64,000 nt of DNA from Chryseobacterium capnotolerans (lineage in GTDB: Bacteria > Bacteroidota > Bacteroidia > Flavobacteriales > Weeksellaceae), in NCBI RefSeq assembly GCF_021278965.1, contig NZ_CP065589.1:2485001-2549000 (forward strand), read 5' to 3'. Shown here in pieces: positions 54,651-62,913 of this stretch. Under the pieces are notes generated by a model that was not told the origin of the DNA, did not search any database, and worked only from the letters and a program-made list of their open reading frames with translations. Both the position numbers and the translations under genes were made by a program. Every line of letters starts with the position of its first letter. The first letter of the stretch is position 1.

Positions 54651-57044
54651 TTATGGTCTTTGAATAGCTCCCTGATATAACATTTCATCTACTTTTTTAT
54701 AGACTTCGGGATTATGTTTTTTAATCTTGATTTTCACATATTTGGAAGCCGGCATATTACTTTCCTTTACCACATTATTTACGGATACTAAAACATTGGT
54801 TTCCGGAAAATAGGTAACAGTATTCTTTTCTGGAATCTGGTAAGAAACAATAATAAACAGAGGAGCGACTCTTTCTATACCATCATCATAGTTGAAAAGG
54901 TCTACTTTATCACCTGCTTTAAATCCTGCTTTATCAATATCTTTTTGATTCATGAATATCACCCGGCGTTCATTTTTTATTCCGCGGTAACGGTCATCTA
55001 ATCCGTAAATGGTTGTATTAAATTGATCGTGAGTACGGGTTGTAGCCATCATATATTCATCGGAAGCCAGCGTATTATCAGGAATTTCTGTTAATGTAAA
55101 AGGGGCACGTCCGCCAAGCTCTTTAGAAAAGCTTTGTTCGTCTCTTGCTGCATTGGGAAGGTAAAATCCTCCTTTCTGTCTGACACGAACGTTATAATCT
55201 GTAAAGCCAGGTATGCATTGTTCAATATCATCTCTCACGGCATCATAACTATCATGGAAACGCTGCCAGTTCACCACAGAACGATCCCCTAAAGTAGCCA
55301 TGGCCATACGGCATACAATCTGGGTCTCATTGATGAGGTTATCCGAAACGGCATCCAGCATTCCTTTTGAACTCTGAACAACGCCCATTGAGTTTTCTGT
55401 AGTGATGATCTGTACTTCGCCATTCACAATATCTTTGTCACTACGCCCATAAGTAGGAAGAATTAAAGCCTCTTTTCCATGAACAAGGTGTCCTCTGTTC
55501 AACTTGGTGGAAACAGACACCAATAAATTCAGTTTTCTCAAGGCATTGGCTGTATAAGTGGTATCAGGAGTCGCAGAAATAAAGTTTCCGCCCATACAGA
55601 ACATTACTTTTATTTTTTCTTCGTGAATGGCTTTTATGGCACGCACTACATCGTATCCATGTTTGCGGGGAACTTTAAAACCATAGAAATTTTCAAGACG
55701 GTCAAGCTGTTCATCAGTTGGTTTTTCATCAATCATCATCGTTCTGTTTCCCTGAACATTGCTGTGGCCTCTTACAGGACAAACTCCTGCTCCCGGTTTA
55801 CCAATGCTGCCTTTCAGTAAAAGAATATTCAGTATTTCGCGGATCATATCAACGCCGTTCGGTTGCTGGGTAAGCCCCATTCCCCAACTGACTATAATTT
55901 TCTTTTTAAAAGCCATCATTTCTGCTGCCTGACGAAGAGCTTCTTTGGAAACACCTGAAAGTTCAGCCAATTCGTCAAGCTTATACTCATCAAACTGTTT
56001 CATGAAATCTTCGTATCCCACCGTTTTATTTTTAATGAAATCTTCATCAAATACCTTCCCTGGATTTTGTTTTTCAAACTCAATTAAAAGGAGTTCCAAA
56101 GCTTTCAATAAAGCCATATCTCCATTGATCTTTACAGGCAAATAAAGGTCTGCCAGTTGTACACCACCGGTAAGGACTTCTCTCACGCTCTGAGGGTTAA
56201 TAAATCCCATCAACCCTGCTTCAGGTAATGGATTGATCGCTATAATTTTAGCTCCATTTTTCTTCCCTTTTGCCAAAGCACTCATCATTCTCGGAGCATT
56301 GGTTCCTGGGTTTTGTCCGATGATTACAATCACTTCAGCATCATAAAAATCTTCCAGAGTTACGGTTCCTTTACCGATTCCTATGGTTGGGCGAAGTGCA
56401 GAACCTGAAGTTTCATGGCACATATTGGAACAATCAGGCATATTATTGGTTCCAAATTCTTTAGCGAATAATTGGTATACAAATGATGCTTCATTACTCG
56501 TTCGGCCTGATGTATAAAAAGCAGCCTGATCCGGAGATTCCAATGCATTGAAATGTTCTGCTATTTTTTTAAAGGCATGATCCCAACTGATGGGTTCATA
56601 ATGGGTTGCTCCCGGAGCCAGGTACATCGGATCGGTAAGCCTTCCCATTTTCCCTATCTGATAGTCATCTAATTTTGCCAGATCATATACGGAGTTTTGT
56701 TTGAAAAACTCAGGTGTTACTTTTTTAGTTGTAGCTTCTTCTGCAAGAGCCTTTGCACCATTTTCACAATATTCTCCCAATACAGAGCGTTCATCATCAG
56801 GATCGGGCCAGGCACAACTCGGACAGTCGAAGCCACCTATCTGATTCATTTTGAACAGGGCTCTCATTCCCCGGACAGGTGTTTTTTCTTCAAATAAATC
56901 ACTAAAAGCAGCCATTACCGCAGGAACTCCTGCAGCAGCTTTTTCTACGTGTGTTAACTTAAGGTCTAATAAAGTGAATGGATTCTCAGCATTAGGTTCT
57001 CTGCTGATCTCTTCTTCTACTTTCTTTTTATGATTGTCTTCCAT
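54651..57044 (-). CDS. FdhF/YdeP-type molybdopterin oxidoreductase
   Basis: 797-aa cytoplasmic bis-MGD enzyme of the formate dehydrogenase-like YdeP family. Features: GFDCPSCAWPDPDDERS near residue 75, the cofactor region NNMPDCSNMCHETSGSAL near 205, IGQNPGTNAPRMM, PVRGHSNVQGNRTM near 430 and a C-terminal molybdopterin dinucleotide-binding domain from about 640 (TTRTHDQFNTTIYGLDDRYR). The natural substrate of YdeP enzymes is unsettled. It is flanked by DUF7009 and fdhD upstream and a SUOX-fold gene downstream, all on minus. Confidence 0.9.
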   Translation of the reverse strand: MEDNHKKKVEEEISREPNAENPFTLLDLKLTHVEKAAAGVPAVMAAFSDLFEEKTPVRGMRALFKMNQIGGFDCPSCAWPDPDDERSVLGEYCENGAKALAEEATTKKVTPEFFKQNSVYDLAKLDDYQIGKMGRLTDPMYLAPGATHYEPISWDHAFKKIAEHFNALESPDQAAFYTSGRTSNEASFVYQLFAKEFGTNNMPDCSNMCHETSGSALRPTIGIGKGTVTLEDFYDAEVIVIIGQNPGTNAPRMMSALAKGKKNGAKIIAINPLPEAGLMGFINPQSVREVLTGGVQLADLYLPVKINGDMALLKALELLLIEFEKQNPGKVFDEDFIKNKTVGYEDFMKQFDEYKLDELAELSGVSKEALRQAAEMMAFKKKIIVSWGMGLTQQPNGVDMIREILNILLLKGSIGKPGAGVCPVRGHSNVQGNRTMMIDEKPTDEQLDRLENFYGFKVPRKHGYDVVRAIKAIHEEKIKVMFCMGGNFISATPDTTYTANALRKLNLLVSVSTKLNRGHLVHGKEALILPTYGRSDKDIVNGEVQIITTENSMGVVQSSKGMLDAVSDNLINETQIVCRMAMATLGDRSVVNWQRFHDSYDAVRDDIEQCIPGFTDYNVRVRQKGGFYLPNAARDEQSFSKELGGRAPFTLTEIPDNTLASDEYMMATTRTHDQFNTTIYGLDDRYRGIKNERRVIFMNQKDIDKAGFKAGDKVDLFNYDDGIERVAPLFIIVSYQIPEKNTVTYFPETNVLVSVNNVVKESNMPASKYVKIKIKKHNPEVYKKVDEMLYQGAIQRP

Positions 57045-57066
57045 AACCTTTTATTTTGTAAAGTGA

Positions 57067-57417
57067 TTAACATTTAAGATTGGGATTCGGATAGTTGTCG
57101 CTTTGATCTTCCATCGTATTGTCTATACATACAAAATCTTTTTCTACCAAAAGCTTAACTGGGCCTGACTGACCGTCAAATCCCACAATATCTGTAGAGA
57201 TCCACTCTTCTACCATGGCTTCAGGCATTTTCATGACCATTTTATTTTCAATGAATGCCGCTGATAATGTAGTATCGTTTGTTTTCTCTATGGCATAGAT
57301 GAATGGTCTGTCTACAAATTCTGTAAAACTGGAAACCGTCCCGTTCTTTCCTAATTCTGAAACTTCAGATTGGGTTAAACGAAATCTGATGGAATTGTCT
57401 TTTATTCTTATTTTCAT
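57067..57417 (-). CDS. DUF7009 family small protein
   Basis: 116 aa, acidic (KIRIKDNSIRFRLTQSEV at the start; WISTDIVGFDGQSG near residue 85; Cys in DFVCIDN and at the terminal KC). Fits the Bacteroidota family DUF7009, of unknown role. Its position directly upstream of the formate dehydrogenase-like gene (22 bp) and downstream of fdhD suggests an accessory role for that enzyme. Confidence 0.7.
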   Translation of the reverse strand: MKIRIKDNSIRFRLTQSEVSELGKNGTVSSFTEFVDRPFIYAIEKTNDTTLSAAFIENKMVMKMPEAMVEEWISTDIVGFDGQSGPVKLLVEKDFVCIDNTMEDQSDNYPNPNLKC

Positions 57418-57448
57418 TAGTTTCTTTTTAATTATTAATTCACTTTAT

Positions 57449-57538
57449 CTATGCACCTATGTGGTAAAAATATTTTTTTTAAAACCACATAGATACATAG
57501 GTTTGTAGATGTATTATTCTTATTAGTGGATTCGTGGC
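57449..57538. repeat. Mosaic intergenic repeat E
   Basis: CTATGCACCTATGTGGT (57449-57465) pairs with ACCACATAGATACATAG (57484-57500), a long hairpin, followed by a lone GTGGATTCGTGGC half-module. Between fdhD and the DUF7009 gene. Confidence 0.75.
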
Positions 57539-57547
57539 CGTTAAAAT

Positions 57548-58420
57548 TTACTTTTCAATGATTTTGTGAAAGCTACTTTCGTTATAAATATTAAATCTGT
57601 TATCTCTAAGAAATCCTAACAGCGTCATATTAAACTCTTTTGCTACATCTACTGCAAGGCTGGATGGGGCTCCGATTGCTGCCACTACAGTAATTCCTGC
57701 CATAGCCGCCTTCTGAATAAGTTCAAAACTAGCCCTGCCACTAAGTACTAAAATCTTATCTTTCAGAGGAAGCTGTCCTGTGAATAATGCATGGCCAATC
57801 AGTTTATCTAGTGCATTGTGTCTTCCTACATCTTCCCGTAAAGCCAGCAGCTGTCCATCAACATCGAAAACTCCTGAGGCATGAATTCCTCCTGTGGCAC
57901 TGAAATTATTCTGAAAAGACTGCAGATTATCAGATAACTGATACAAAACATCAAATAATAAGATACGTTCTTCACGTTTGATATCCTGAAAAGTACTTAC
58001 GGTTTTTATAGATTCTATAGAACCTTTTCCACATACTCCACAACTGGATGTAGTATAAAAATTTCTGTCAGCATTTTGAAGATGGGGAGTAAAATCTTCA
58101 GTCAATTCCACTTCAATGATATTTTCCCGGTTTCTGGAACATTCTGCCTGTGGATGATCTATATTCTGAATCTGATGGGAGCCTGAAATAATTCCTTCTG
58201 TGAATAGAAAACCGGCTGCCAATTCTGCATCATTGCCGGGCGTTCTCATGGTTACGGATATGTTTTTAGTAATCCTTTGGTCTTTTGGACCATAGGAAAT
58301 CCGGATTTCCAGAGGTTCTTCTACAGAAAGATCATCAGAATAAGGAAAACTCTTGTTTTCTTTTACTTTGATAATCTCTATCTTCTGTACAGATTTATTT
58401 TCTAATGTATTGGTTTTCAT
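57548..58420 (-). CDS. fdhD: Formate dehydrogenase accessory sulfurtransferase
   Basis: 290 aa. FdhD passes sulfur from a cysteine desulfurase to the molybdenum centre of formate dehydrogenases. The two reactive Cys are in TTSSCGVCGKGS near residue 125. GNDAELAAGFLFTEGII, REDVGRHNALDKLIG and LVLSGRASFELIQKAAMAG are standard. Presence next to the YdeP-type enzyme supports that enzyme being active with a sulfido ligand. Confidence 0.93.
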   Translation of the reverse strand: MKTNTLENKSVQKIEIIKVKENKSFPYSDDLSVEEPLEIRISYGPKDQRITKNISVTMRTPGNDAELAAGFLFTEGIISGSHQIQNIDHPQAECSRNRENIIEVELTEDFTPHLQNADRNFYTTSSCGVCGKGSIESIKTVSTFQDIKREERILLFDVLYQLSDNLQSFQNNFSATGGIHASGVFDVDGQLLALREDVGRHNALDKLIGHALFTGQLPLKDKILVLSGRASFELIQKAAMAGITVVAAIGAPSSLAVDVAKEFNMTLLGFLRDNRFNIYNESSFHKIIEK

Positions 58421-58466
58421 ATCTGAATAATCTGTTATAGTAAATATACGAATTTTCGTTATTCAA

Positions 58467-58883
58467 TTATGGGTGTGCTGAAACCCATTCTTCTCCATCT
58501 TCAAAAATCTCTTTTTTCCATATAGGAACGGTTTTCTTTATGGTATCAATAATATAACGGCAAGCATCAAAAACAGCATCCCGATGTCCGTCACTTACCA
58601 CAATGATTACTGCGGCATCACCTGGAAACAATATTCCAATACGATGATGAACCACAATATTCCGTACACCAAACAATTCTATAGCCTGATCTATAATTTT
58701 CTTGATTTCTTTTACCGCCATAGGTTGATAGCATTCGTATTCCAAACGGCTAACAGGTTTATTTTTAGTAACGTTGCGAACAGTTCCTATAAATGTTGAA
58801 ACACCGCCACTGCTCAGATCCTGAGCCAAGGTTAGGCATTCGGTTATGTTTAATATATCTTCTGTGATTTTGATATCAATCAT
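58467..58883 (-). CDS. moaE: Molybdopterin synthase catalytic subunit
   Basis: 138 aa. MoaE with MoaD adds two sulfurs to cyclic pyranopterin. Motifs: GGVSTFIGTVRN, LEYECYQPMAVKEI, VVHHRIGILFPGDAAVIIVV, HRDAVFDACRYIID and VPIWKKE with the active Lys. It follows moaD by 28 bp on the same strand. Confidence 0.94.
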   Translation of the reverse strand: MIDIKITEDILNITECLTLAQDLSSGGVSTFIGTVRNVTKNKPVSRLEYECYQPMAVKEIKKIIDQAIELFGVRNIVVHHRIGILFPGDAAVIIVVSDGHRDAVFDACRYIIDTIKKTVPIWKKEIFEDGEEWVSAHP

Positions 58884-58911
58884 TTCTTTTTATTTTGAAT
58901 CTTCATAAGTC

Positions 58912-59153
58912 TTATCCGCCACTTACAGGAGGAATGATGGCTATTTCATCTGTGTTTACAATGATCTGATCGTCTTCAGCATATTCTTCATTGACTGCAA
59001 TGAAATAGGATTTCAACTTTATGAGTTGAGGGAAGTCTTCTTCCAATTTTTCTTTTAATTGTCTGACGTTCAAATCGTCTTGAACTTCCAATTCTTTTTT
59101 GATGCTCCGAAAATATCTTTCGTGATTCCAAAAGCTAATATTTTGAGTTTCAT
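58912..59153 (-). pseudogene. moaD: Molybdopterin synthase sulfur carrier subunit, frameshifted
   Basis: Restored length 80 aa. It starts MKLKILAFGITKDIFGASKK, then one A is missing from an A6 run (plus coordinates about 59095-59100). The frame resumes with ELEVQDDLNVRQLKEKLEED and ends IPPVSGG, the diglycine tail needed for thiocarboxylation. Too short and broken to appear as a single reading frame, but gene order (moaD before moaE) and the tail make it certain. Confidence 0.9.
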
Positions 59154-59173
59154 TTTATTTTTACACTAAGATT

Positions 59174-59923
59174 TTACCAATATTTCATGAGAACATTTAT
59201 TCCTGCCACCAAAACCAAGATTGCAGTCATTCTTTTTATCACCAAAGGATTCCATTTCAGGGACATTCTGGAACCTATCTGGCCCCCTATCAAAACTGCC
59301 AGGCATAAGCTTAAAATCCTGAAATAATCTATCTCCACAGACAGTTTCGATAATTGTCCGAAAATACCTGATACAGAATTCACCAATATAAATACACTGG
59401 AGGTAGCAGCTATTTTTCTTGGTGTGTCCCATTTCATCAGATTCAATAAAGGGGAAAGAAAAATTCCGCCTCCAATTCCTACCAATCCGGATAAAAAGCC
59501 AATTCCACCTCCTAAAAAACTGTTTCCCACAATTGTAGTTTTTGATTCATACGAGATCTTTTCTTCATTTTTAGCTTCCGTTTTAACCCATAACAAGACA
59601 GCCGCTATAATAAGAGTAATTCCTAAGATCATAAAAAAAGTTTCCTGACTTATTTTCAGTATGGCTCCCAAATAAGCCATGGGAACACTTACCAGCGTTA
59701 TGGGCAGCACTTTTCTCCAATTGATCTGTTTATTTTTAACATAAATATATACACCTCCCACTACAACAATAACGTTACAGATTAATGCTGTTAAACGGAT
59801 TTCCTGATAAGGCAGGCTATACATGGCCAATACAGCCAGATAACTTGAACCACCGCCAAATCCTACGGATGAGTATACAAATGCAATGATCAAAAACAGC
59901 AGAAAAATCTCCCAATGGCCCAT
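59174..59923 (-). CDS. TauE/SafE-family sulfite/sulfonate exporter-like permease
   Basis: 249 aa with about eight membrane helices. VGFGGGSSYLAVLAMYSLP at the N-terminus and GGGIGFLSGLVGIGGGIFLS in the middle are the TauE repeat signatures. The substrate is an anion such as sulfite, not assignable here. It starts the minus-strand moaD-moaE-fdhD group (20-bp gap), suggesting a link to sulfur or oxyanion handling by that molybdenum module. Confidence 0.88.
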   Translation of the reverse strand: MGHWEIFLLFLIIAFVYSSVGFGGGSSYLAVLAMYSLPYQEIRLTALICNVIVVVGGVYIYVKNKQINWRKVLPITLVSVPMAYLGAILKISQETFFMILGITLIIAAVLLWVKTEAKNEEKISYESKTTIVGNSFLGGGIGFLSGLVGIGGGIFLSPLLNLMKWDTPRKIAATSSVFILVNSVSGIFGQLSKLSVEIDYFRILSLCLAVLIGGQIGSRMSLKWNPLVIKRMTAILVLVAGINVLMKYW

Positions 59924-60077
59924 ATTATTTTATTGACGGTTTATTTTATTACAATAATACTCATTTTAGAGCTTGATTACGGATAGAAAATCTAAAAGTC
60001 TCTACAGTAATTTGTGAAAAAAATGTCATAAATTGTTTATCTCAAGAATAAAGTGGTGTGGTACCATTATCATTTAT

Positions 60078-60085
60078 TAAATTTG
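60078..60085 (+). promoter_or_regulatory. Candidate -7 box of the DyP peroxidase gene
   Basis: TAAATTTG lies 21 bp before the ATG at 60107 and matches TAnnTTTG. Confidence 0.4.
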
Positions 60086-60106
60086 ATTCATTAGAAACAG
60101 TAAAAA

Positions 60107-61060
60107 ATGCCCGCAAACGAAACACAAAAAAACATGAATTCTCAGAATGTCACTGATTATCCTAACAACAATACTTATTTCCTGGTCTGGAATTTTAAAC
60201 AGGATGCAAATCCTGCAAAAATTAAATCGATATTTCAGAGAATATGTGCTCTGATCACCAATCTTAACAATTCTGCTCTTGATCGTTTTCCGAATTCTAA
60301 AGCAAGCTGCGTGATGGGAATCGGTTACGAGGCATGGCTACAACTTGAATTACCCAGTCCGTTGCCCAAAGAATTTAAAAAATTCGAAGAAATAAAAGGC
60401 AGTAAACATACTGCGGTAAGTACAAAAGGAGATCTTCATTTTCATATCCGTTCTGATGAAAAAAGCCTAGCCTATGATATGGCTTCTACGATTTCGGATT
60501 TCATGACTGGAATTGCAGACTGTGTTGTAGAAGTACAGGGATTCCGTTATTGGGACAGCAGATCCATTTTAGGCTTTGTGGATGGTACGGAAAATCCGCA
60601 TGGAAAAGACCGTGATTATTTTGCCATTATCGGAGATACAGATCCTGAATATGAAGGGGGAAGTTATCTTTTTGTTCAGAAATATATCCATAATATGAAT
60701 GCCTGGAAATCTCTTTCTGTAGAGGATCAGGAAAAGGTGATCGGAAGATCGAAAGAACAGGATATTGAAATGGATGATGATGTAAAACCTAAAAACTCAC
60801 ATATTGCTCTGGCCAATGTAGGAGATGATTTCAAAGTAGTGAGAGACAATATGCCTTTCGGGAATGTTTCCACAAATGAAATGGGGACTTATTTTATCTG
60901 CTATGCGAGCACATTCAGTACCGTAGAAAAAATGCTGACGAACATGTTCATTGGTGATCCTGTAGGAAATTATGACCGCATTCTGGATTTCAGTACTGCG
61001 CAGACCGGAACTTTATTTTTTGTTCCTTCAGCGGATATGCTGGATGAATTTTCTTCATAA
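60107..61060 (+). CDS. DyP-type peroxidase
   Basis: 317-aa haem peroxidase. The GXXDG motif is in ILGFVDGTENP near residue 160 (distal catalytic Asp), the proximal haem His is in KNSHIALANVG near 235, and FICYASTFSTVEKML follows. No signal peptide or Tat motif, so it is cytoplasmic or encapsulated; no encapsulin gene is visible nearby. Start at the first ATG. Confidence 0.92.
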   Translation: MPANETQKNMNSQNVTDYPNNNTYFLVWNFKQDANPAKIKSIFQRICALITNLNNSALDRFPNSKASCVMGIGYEAWLQLELPSPLPKEFKKFEEIKGSKHTAVSTKGDLHFHIRSDEKSLAYDMASTISDFMTGIADCVVEVQGFRYWDSRSILGFVDGTENPHGKDRDYFAIIGDTDPEYEGGSYLFVQKYIHNMNAWKSLSVEDQEKVIGRSKEQDIEMDDDVKPKNSHIALANVGDDFKVVRDNMPFGNVSTNEMGTYFICYASTFSTVEKMLTNMFIGDPVGNYDRILDFSTAQTGTLFFVPSADMLDEFSS

Positions 61061-61154
61061 ATTAACTCATACAATAGCTTAGCTGAGACTGCTTCAAAAT
61101 ATCGTTCTTAATAAAGCAATACGTGATGAAAAACCTCTTTGAGAGTTGTATTTT

Positions 61155-61231
61155 CTCTCGCAGATTCTGGAGATTACACAGATTTTAATTGCCACTAATT
61201 CACAAATCAAAATAATTCGTGAATTAGTGGC
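61155..61231. repeat. Mosaic intergenic repeat F
   Basis: One half of the CTCGCAGATT module followed by a complete GCCACTAATTCACAAAT (61191-61207) and ATTCGTGAATTAGTGGC (61215-61231) inverted pair. Between the DyP gene and the end of the DUF1062 gene. Confidence 0.7.
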
Positions 61232-61264
61232 TAAATAGTATACAACTTAATGTTTTATGGAAAT

Positions 61265-61905
61265 CTATTCCTTTACATTTATTTCCAGTTGTTTATCTTC
61301 ATTGTATGCTATATTGATGAAAATATTTTTATAAATCTTGACAATGTCTCCGTTCTGAACTTTATGTTTTTTCTGTAACCGTCTTCCATGAACAAAAATA
61401 GCCTCTGCATCAATCAATTGATTCATTTTGCTTGATGAAAGGTGTAAGCAACTTCTCACCACTGTAGATAATCTCAGGTTAAATTCAAAAGGACATTTGA
61501 TTATAAAGCTCAGTACTTCACTATCTGAAGTCATCATGTACTCTAGCGGAACCTCATCAAACTGAATTTCATATTCAACACTGTCTAAATCTACTTCTGC
61601 ATTGTTTTTCCTTCTTATTTCGCGGGAAAAAGCATATTCCCAGGCCAGATCAACATTATTCTCAGAAAGTCTATTAAACATTTCTTTACTGATGGACTCT
61701 TTTCTGATTCTGGAAAATATAGTCATGTTGTATCGGTGGTGGCATTTTACACATCTGTAAATTAACCATATATCAATATTCTTTTTTGGGCATTGAGCCT
61801 GAATTTATCACTACAATGAAACCTTTCGCTGTCGCAATGGTTGCATTTCTTTTTCAAAAGGGGCGTGTTCCGGGCTTTTACTACCCATGTATACTCTATA
61901 CTCAT
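61265..61905 (-). pseudogene. DUF1062 family protein with N-terminal zinc-ribbon-like Cys pairs, frameshifted
   Basis: Restored length 213 aa from the ATG at 61905 (MSIEYTWVVKARNTPLLKKK). Cys pairs CNHC and CVKC frame a zinc-ribbon-like N-terminus. The middle has NRLSENNVDLAWEYAFSREI and the end an S4-like RNA-binding motif (HGRRLQKKHKVQNGDIVKIY). One A missing from the A6 run near 61770-61775 shifts the frame; restoring it rejoins RLNAQKKNIDIWLIYRCVKC. Function unknown, RNA binding possible. Confidence 0.85.
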
Positions 61906-62086
61906 TATAATTTGTGCTTAATATTCTTTAGTAATTTCTTACCTATTATTCACGCATTACAAAGTCAGTACAGCTATTGAACAGAAATATCCTCTCCTAT
62001 TCTTTTCTGAACAGCAGAACCGTCAAAAACAGAAATAGAGATACAGTTGCCTTATTGGCAATGCAATAAATAATAGGGTTAAATGA

Positions 62087-62169
62087 AAACCTGTTCAGGT
62101 AGAGTTACCTGAACGAAAGAATAATTAGCCTACGGTTTTTGAAGGCTAATTGTAAGCGATAACAGGTTT
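62087..62169. ncRNA. Candidate structured RNA: three-way junction
   Basis: The outer stem AAACCTGTT (62087-62095) pairs perfectly with AACAGGTTT (62161-62169). Inside are two complete hairpins: TTCAGGTA/TACCTGAA (62094-62113, loop GAGT) and AATTAGCC/GGCTAATT (62123-62151, loop of 13 nt). A further TTGCC/GGCAA hairpin lies just upstream. No known riboswitch or ribozyme core was matched. It lies in the 480-bp gap 61906-62385, about 220 bp before the EamA gene; the strand is not fixed. Confidence 0.5.
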
Positions 62170-62385
62170 AAGAGTAGTTCTCAAAACGAATTGTTTACTT
62201 GGTTGGGATAAAAGTAGTTAATTCTAGACAAAAAACAAGTTTTTATCTCCCTTTTTATTTTAAAATTAAAATAATAAAATGCGATGACAATTTTACTAAG
62301 TCAGATAAAAACCAATATTATTTTGTAGCTTAGAGAAAGTTTCAGCGTATTACTATTTTTATCTAACCATTTAAAAGCTTACGGT

Positions 62386-62805
62386 ATGTGGTGGGTATAT
62401 GCAATTCTTTCAGCATTTTTTGCTTCGCTTACTGCCATTTTTGCCAAGATTGGTATTATAGGGGTGAACTCGAACCTTGCCACTGCTATCAGAAGTGTGA
62501 TTATCCTGATGGCAGCATGGGGAATTGTTTTAGCACGGAGTGAATACAAAGGTATCCCTGCCCTTTCCCGTCATAATCTTATTTATCTTGTCGTTTCCGG
62601 GCTGACAACGGGGCTTTCATGGATATTTTATTTTAAAGCTCTGCAGGTTGGTAAAGTGACCCAGGTGGCTCCTGTTGATAAATTAAGTGTTGCTTTAACG
62701 ATTGTTCTTTCCGTTATATTTCTTGGGGAATCTCTTACTTTAAAAACAGCAATTGGGGCTTTATTGATTATTATAGGAACTGTGGTTTTGATCTTTGAAC
62801 AATGA
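62386..62805 (+). CDS. Single-domain EamA/DMT-superfamily transporter
   Basis: 139 aa, one EamA domain of five predicted helices (MWWVYAILSAFFASLTAIFA, GLTTGLSWIFYFKALQVG, SVALTIVLSVIFLGE). Such short EamA proteins function as dimers; the substrate is unknown. No neighbour is co-transcribed. Confidence 0.88.
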   Translation: MWWVYAILSAFFASLTAIFAKIGIIGVNSNLATAIRSVIILMAAWGIVLARSEYKGIPALSRHNLIYLVVSGLTTGLSWIFYFKALQVGKVTQVAPVDKLSVALTIVLSVIFLGESLTLKTAIGALLIIIGTVVLIFEQ

Positions 62806-62913
62806 TTGACTTTTAAGCACAAGTTTTACAAGAGGAGAATTGAATACTTTATTCGTTTGCAAAGCCAATTAAACAGCATTAAAATAAATAAATGATTCTC
62901 AACCATTTATTCA

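Noticed and set aside
61786..61980. Plus-strand 64-codon frame
   Set aside because: It lies antisense to the N-terminal part of the restored DUF1062 gene, whose Cys pairs and start are convincing.
62087..62169. TPP riboswitch or hammerhead ribozyme because of ACCTGAACGAAAG
   Set aside because: The TPP CTGAGA element and the hammerhead CTGATGA strand are both missing; only fragments of the motifs match.
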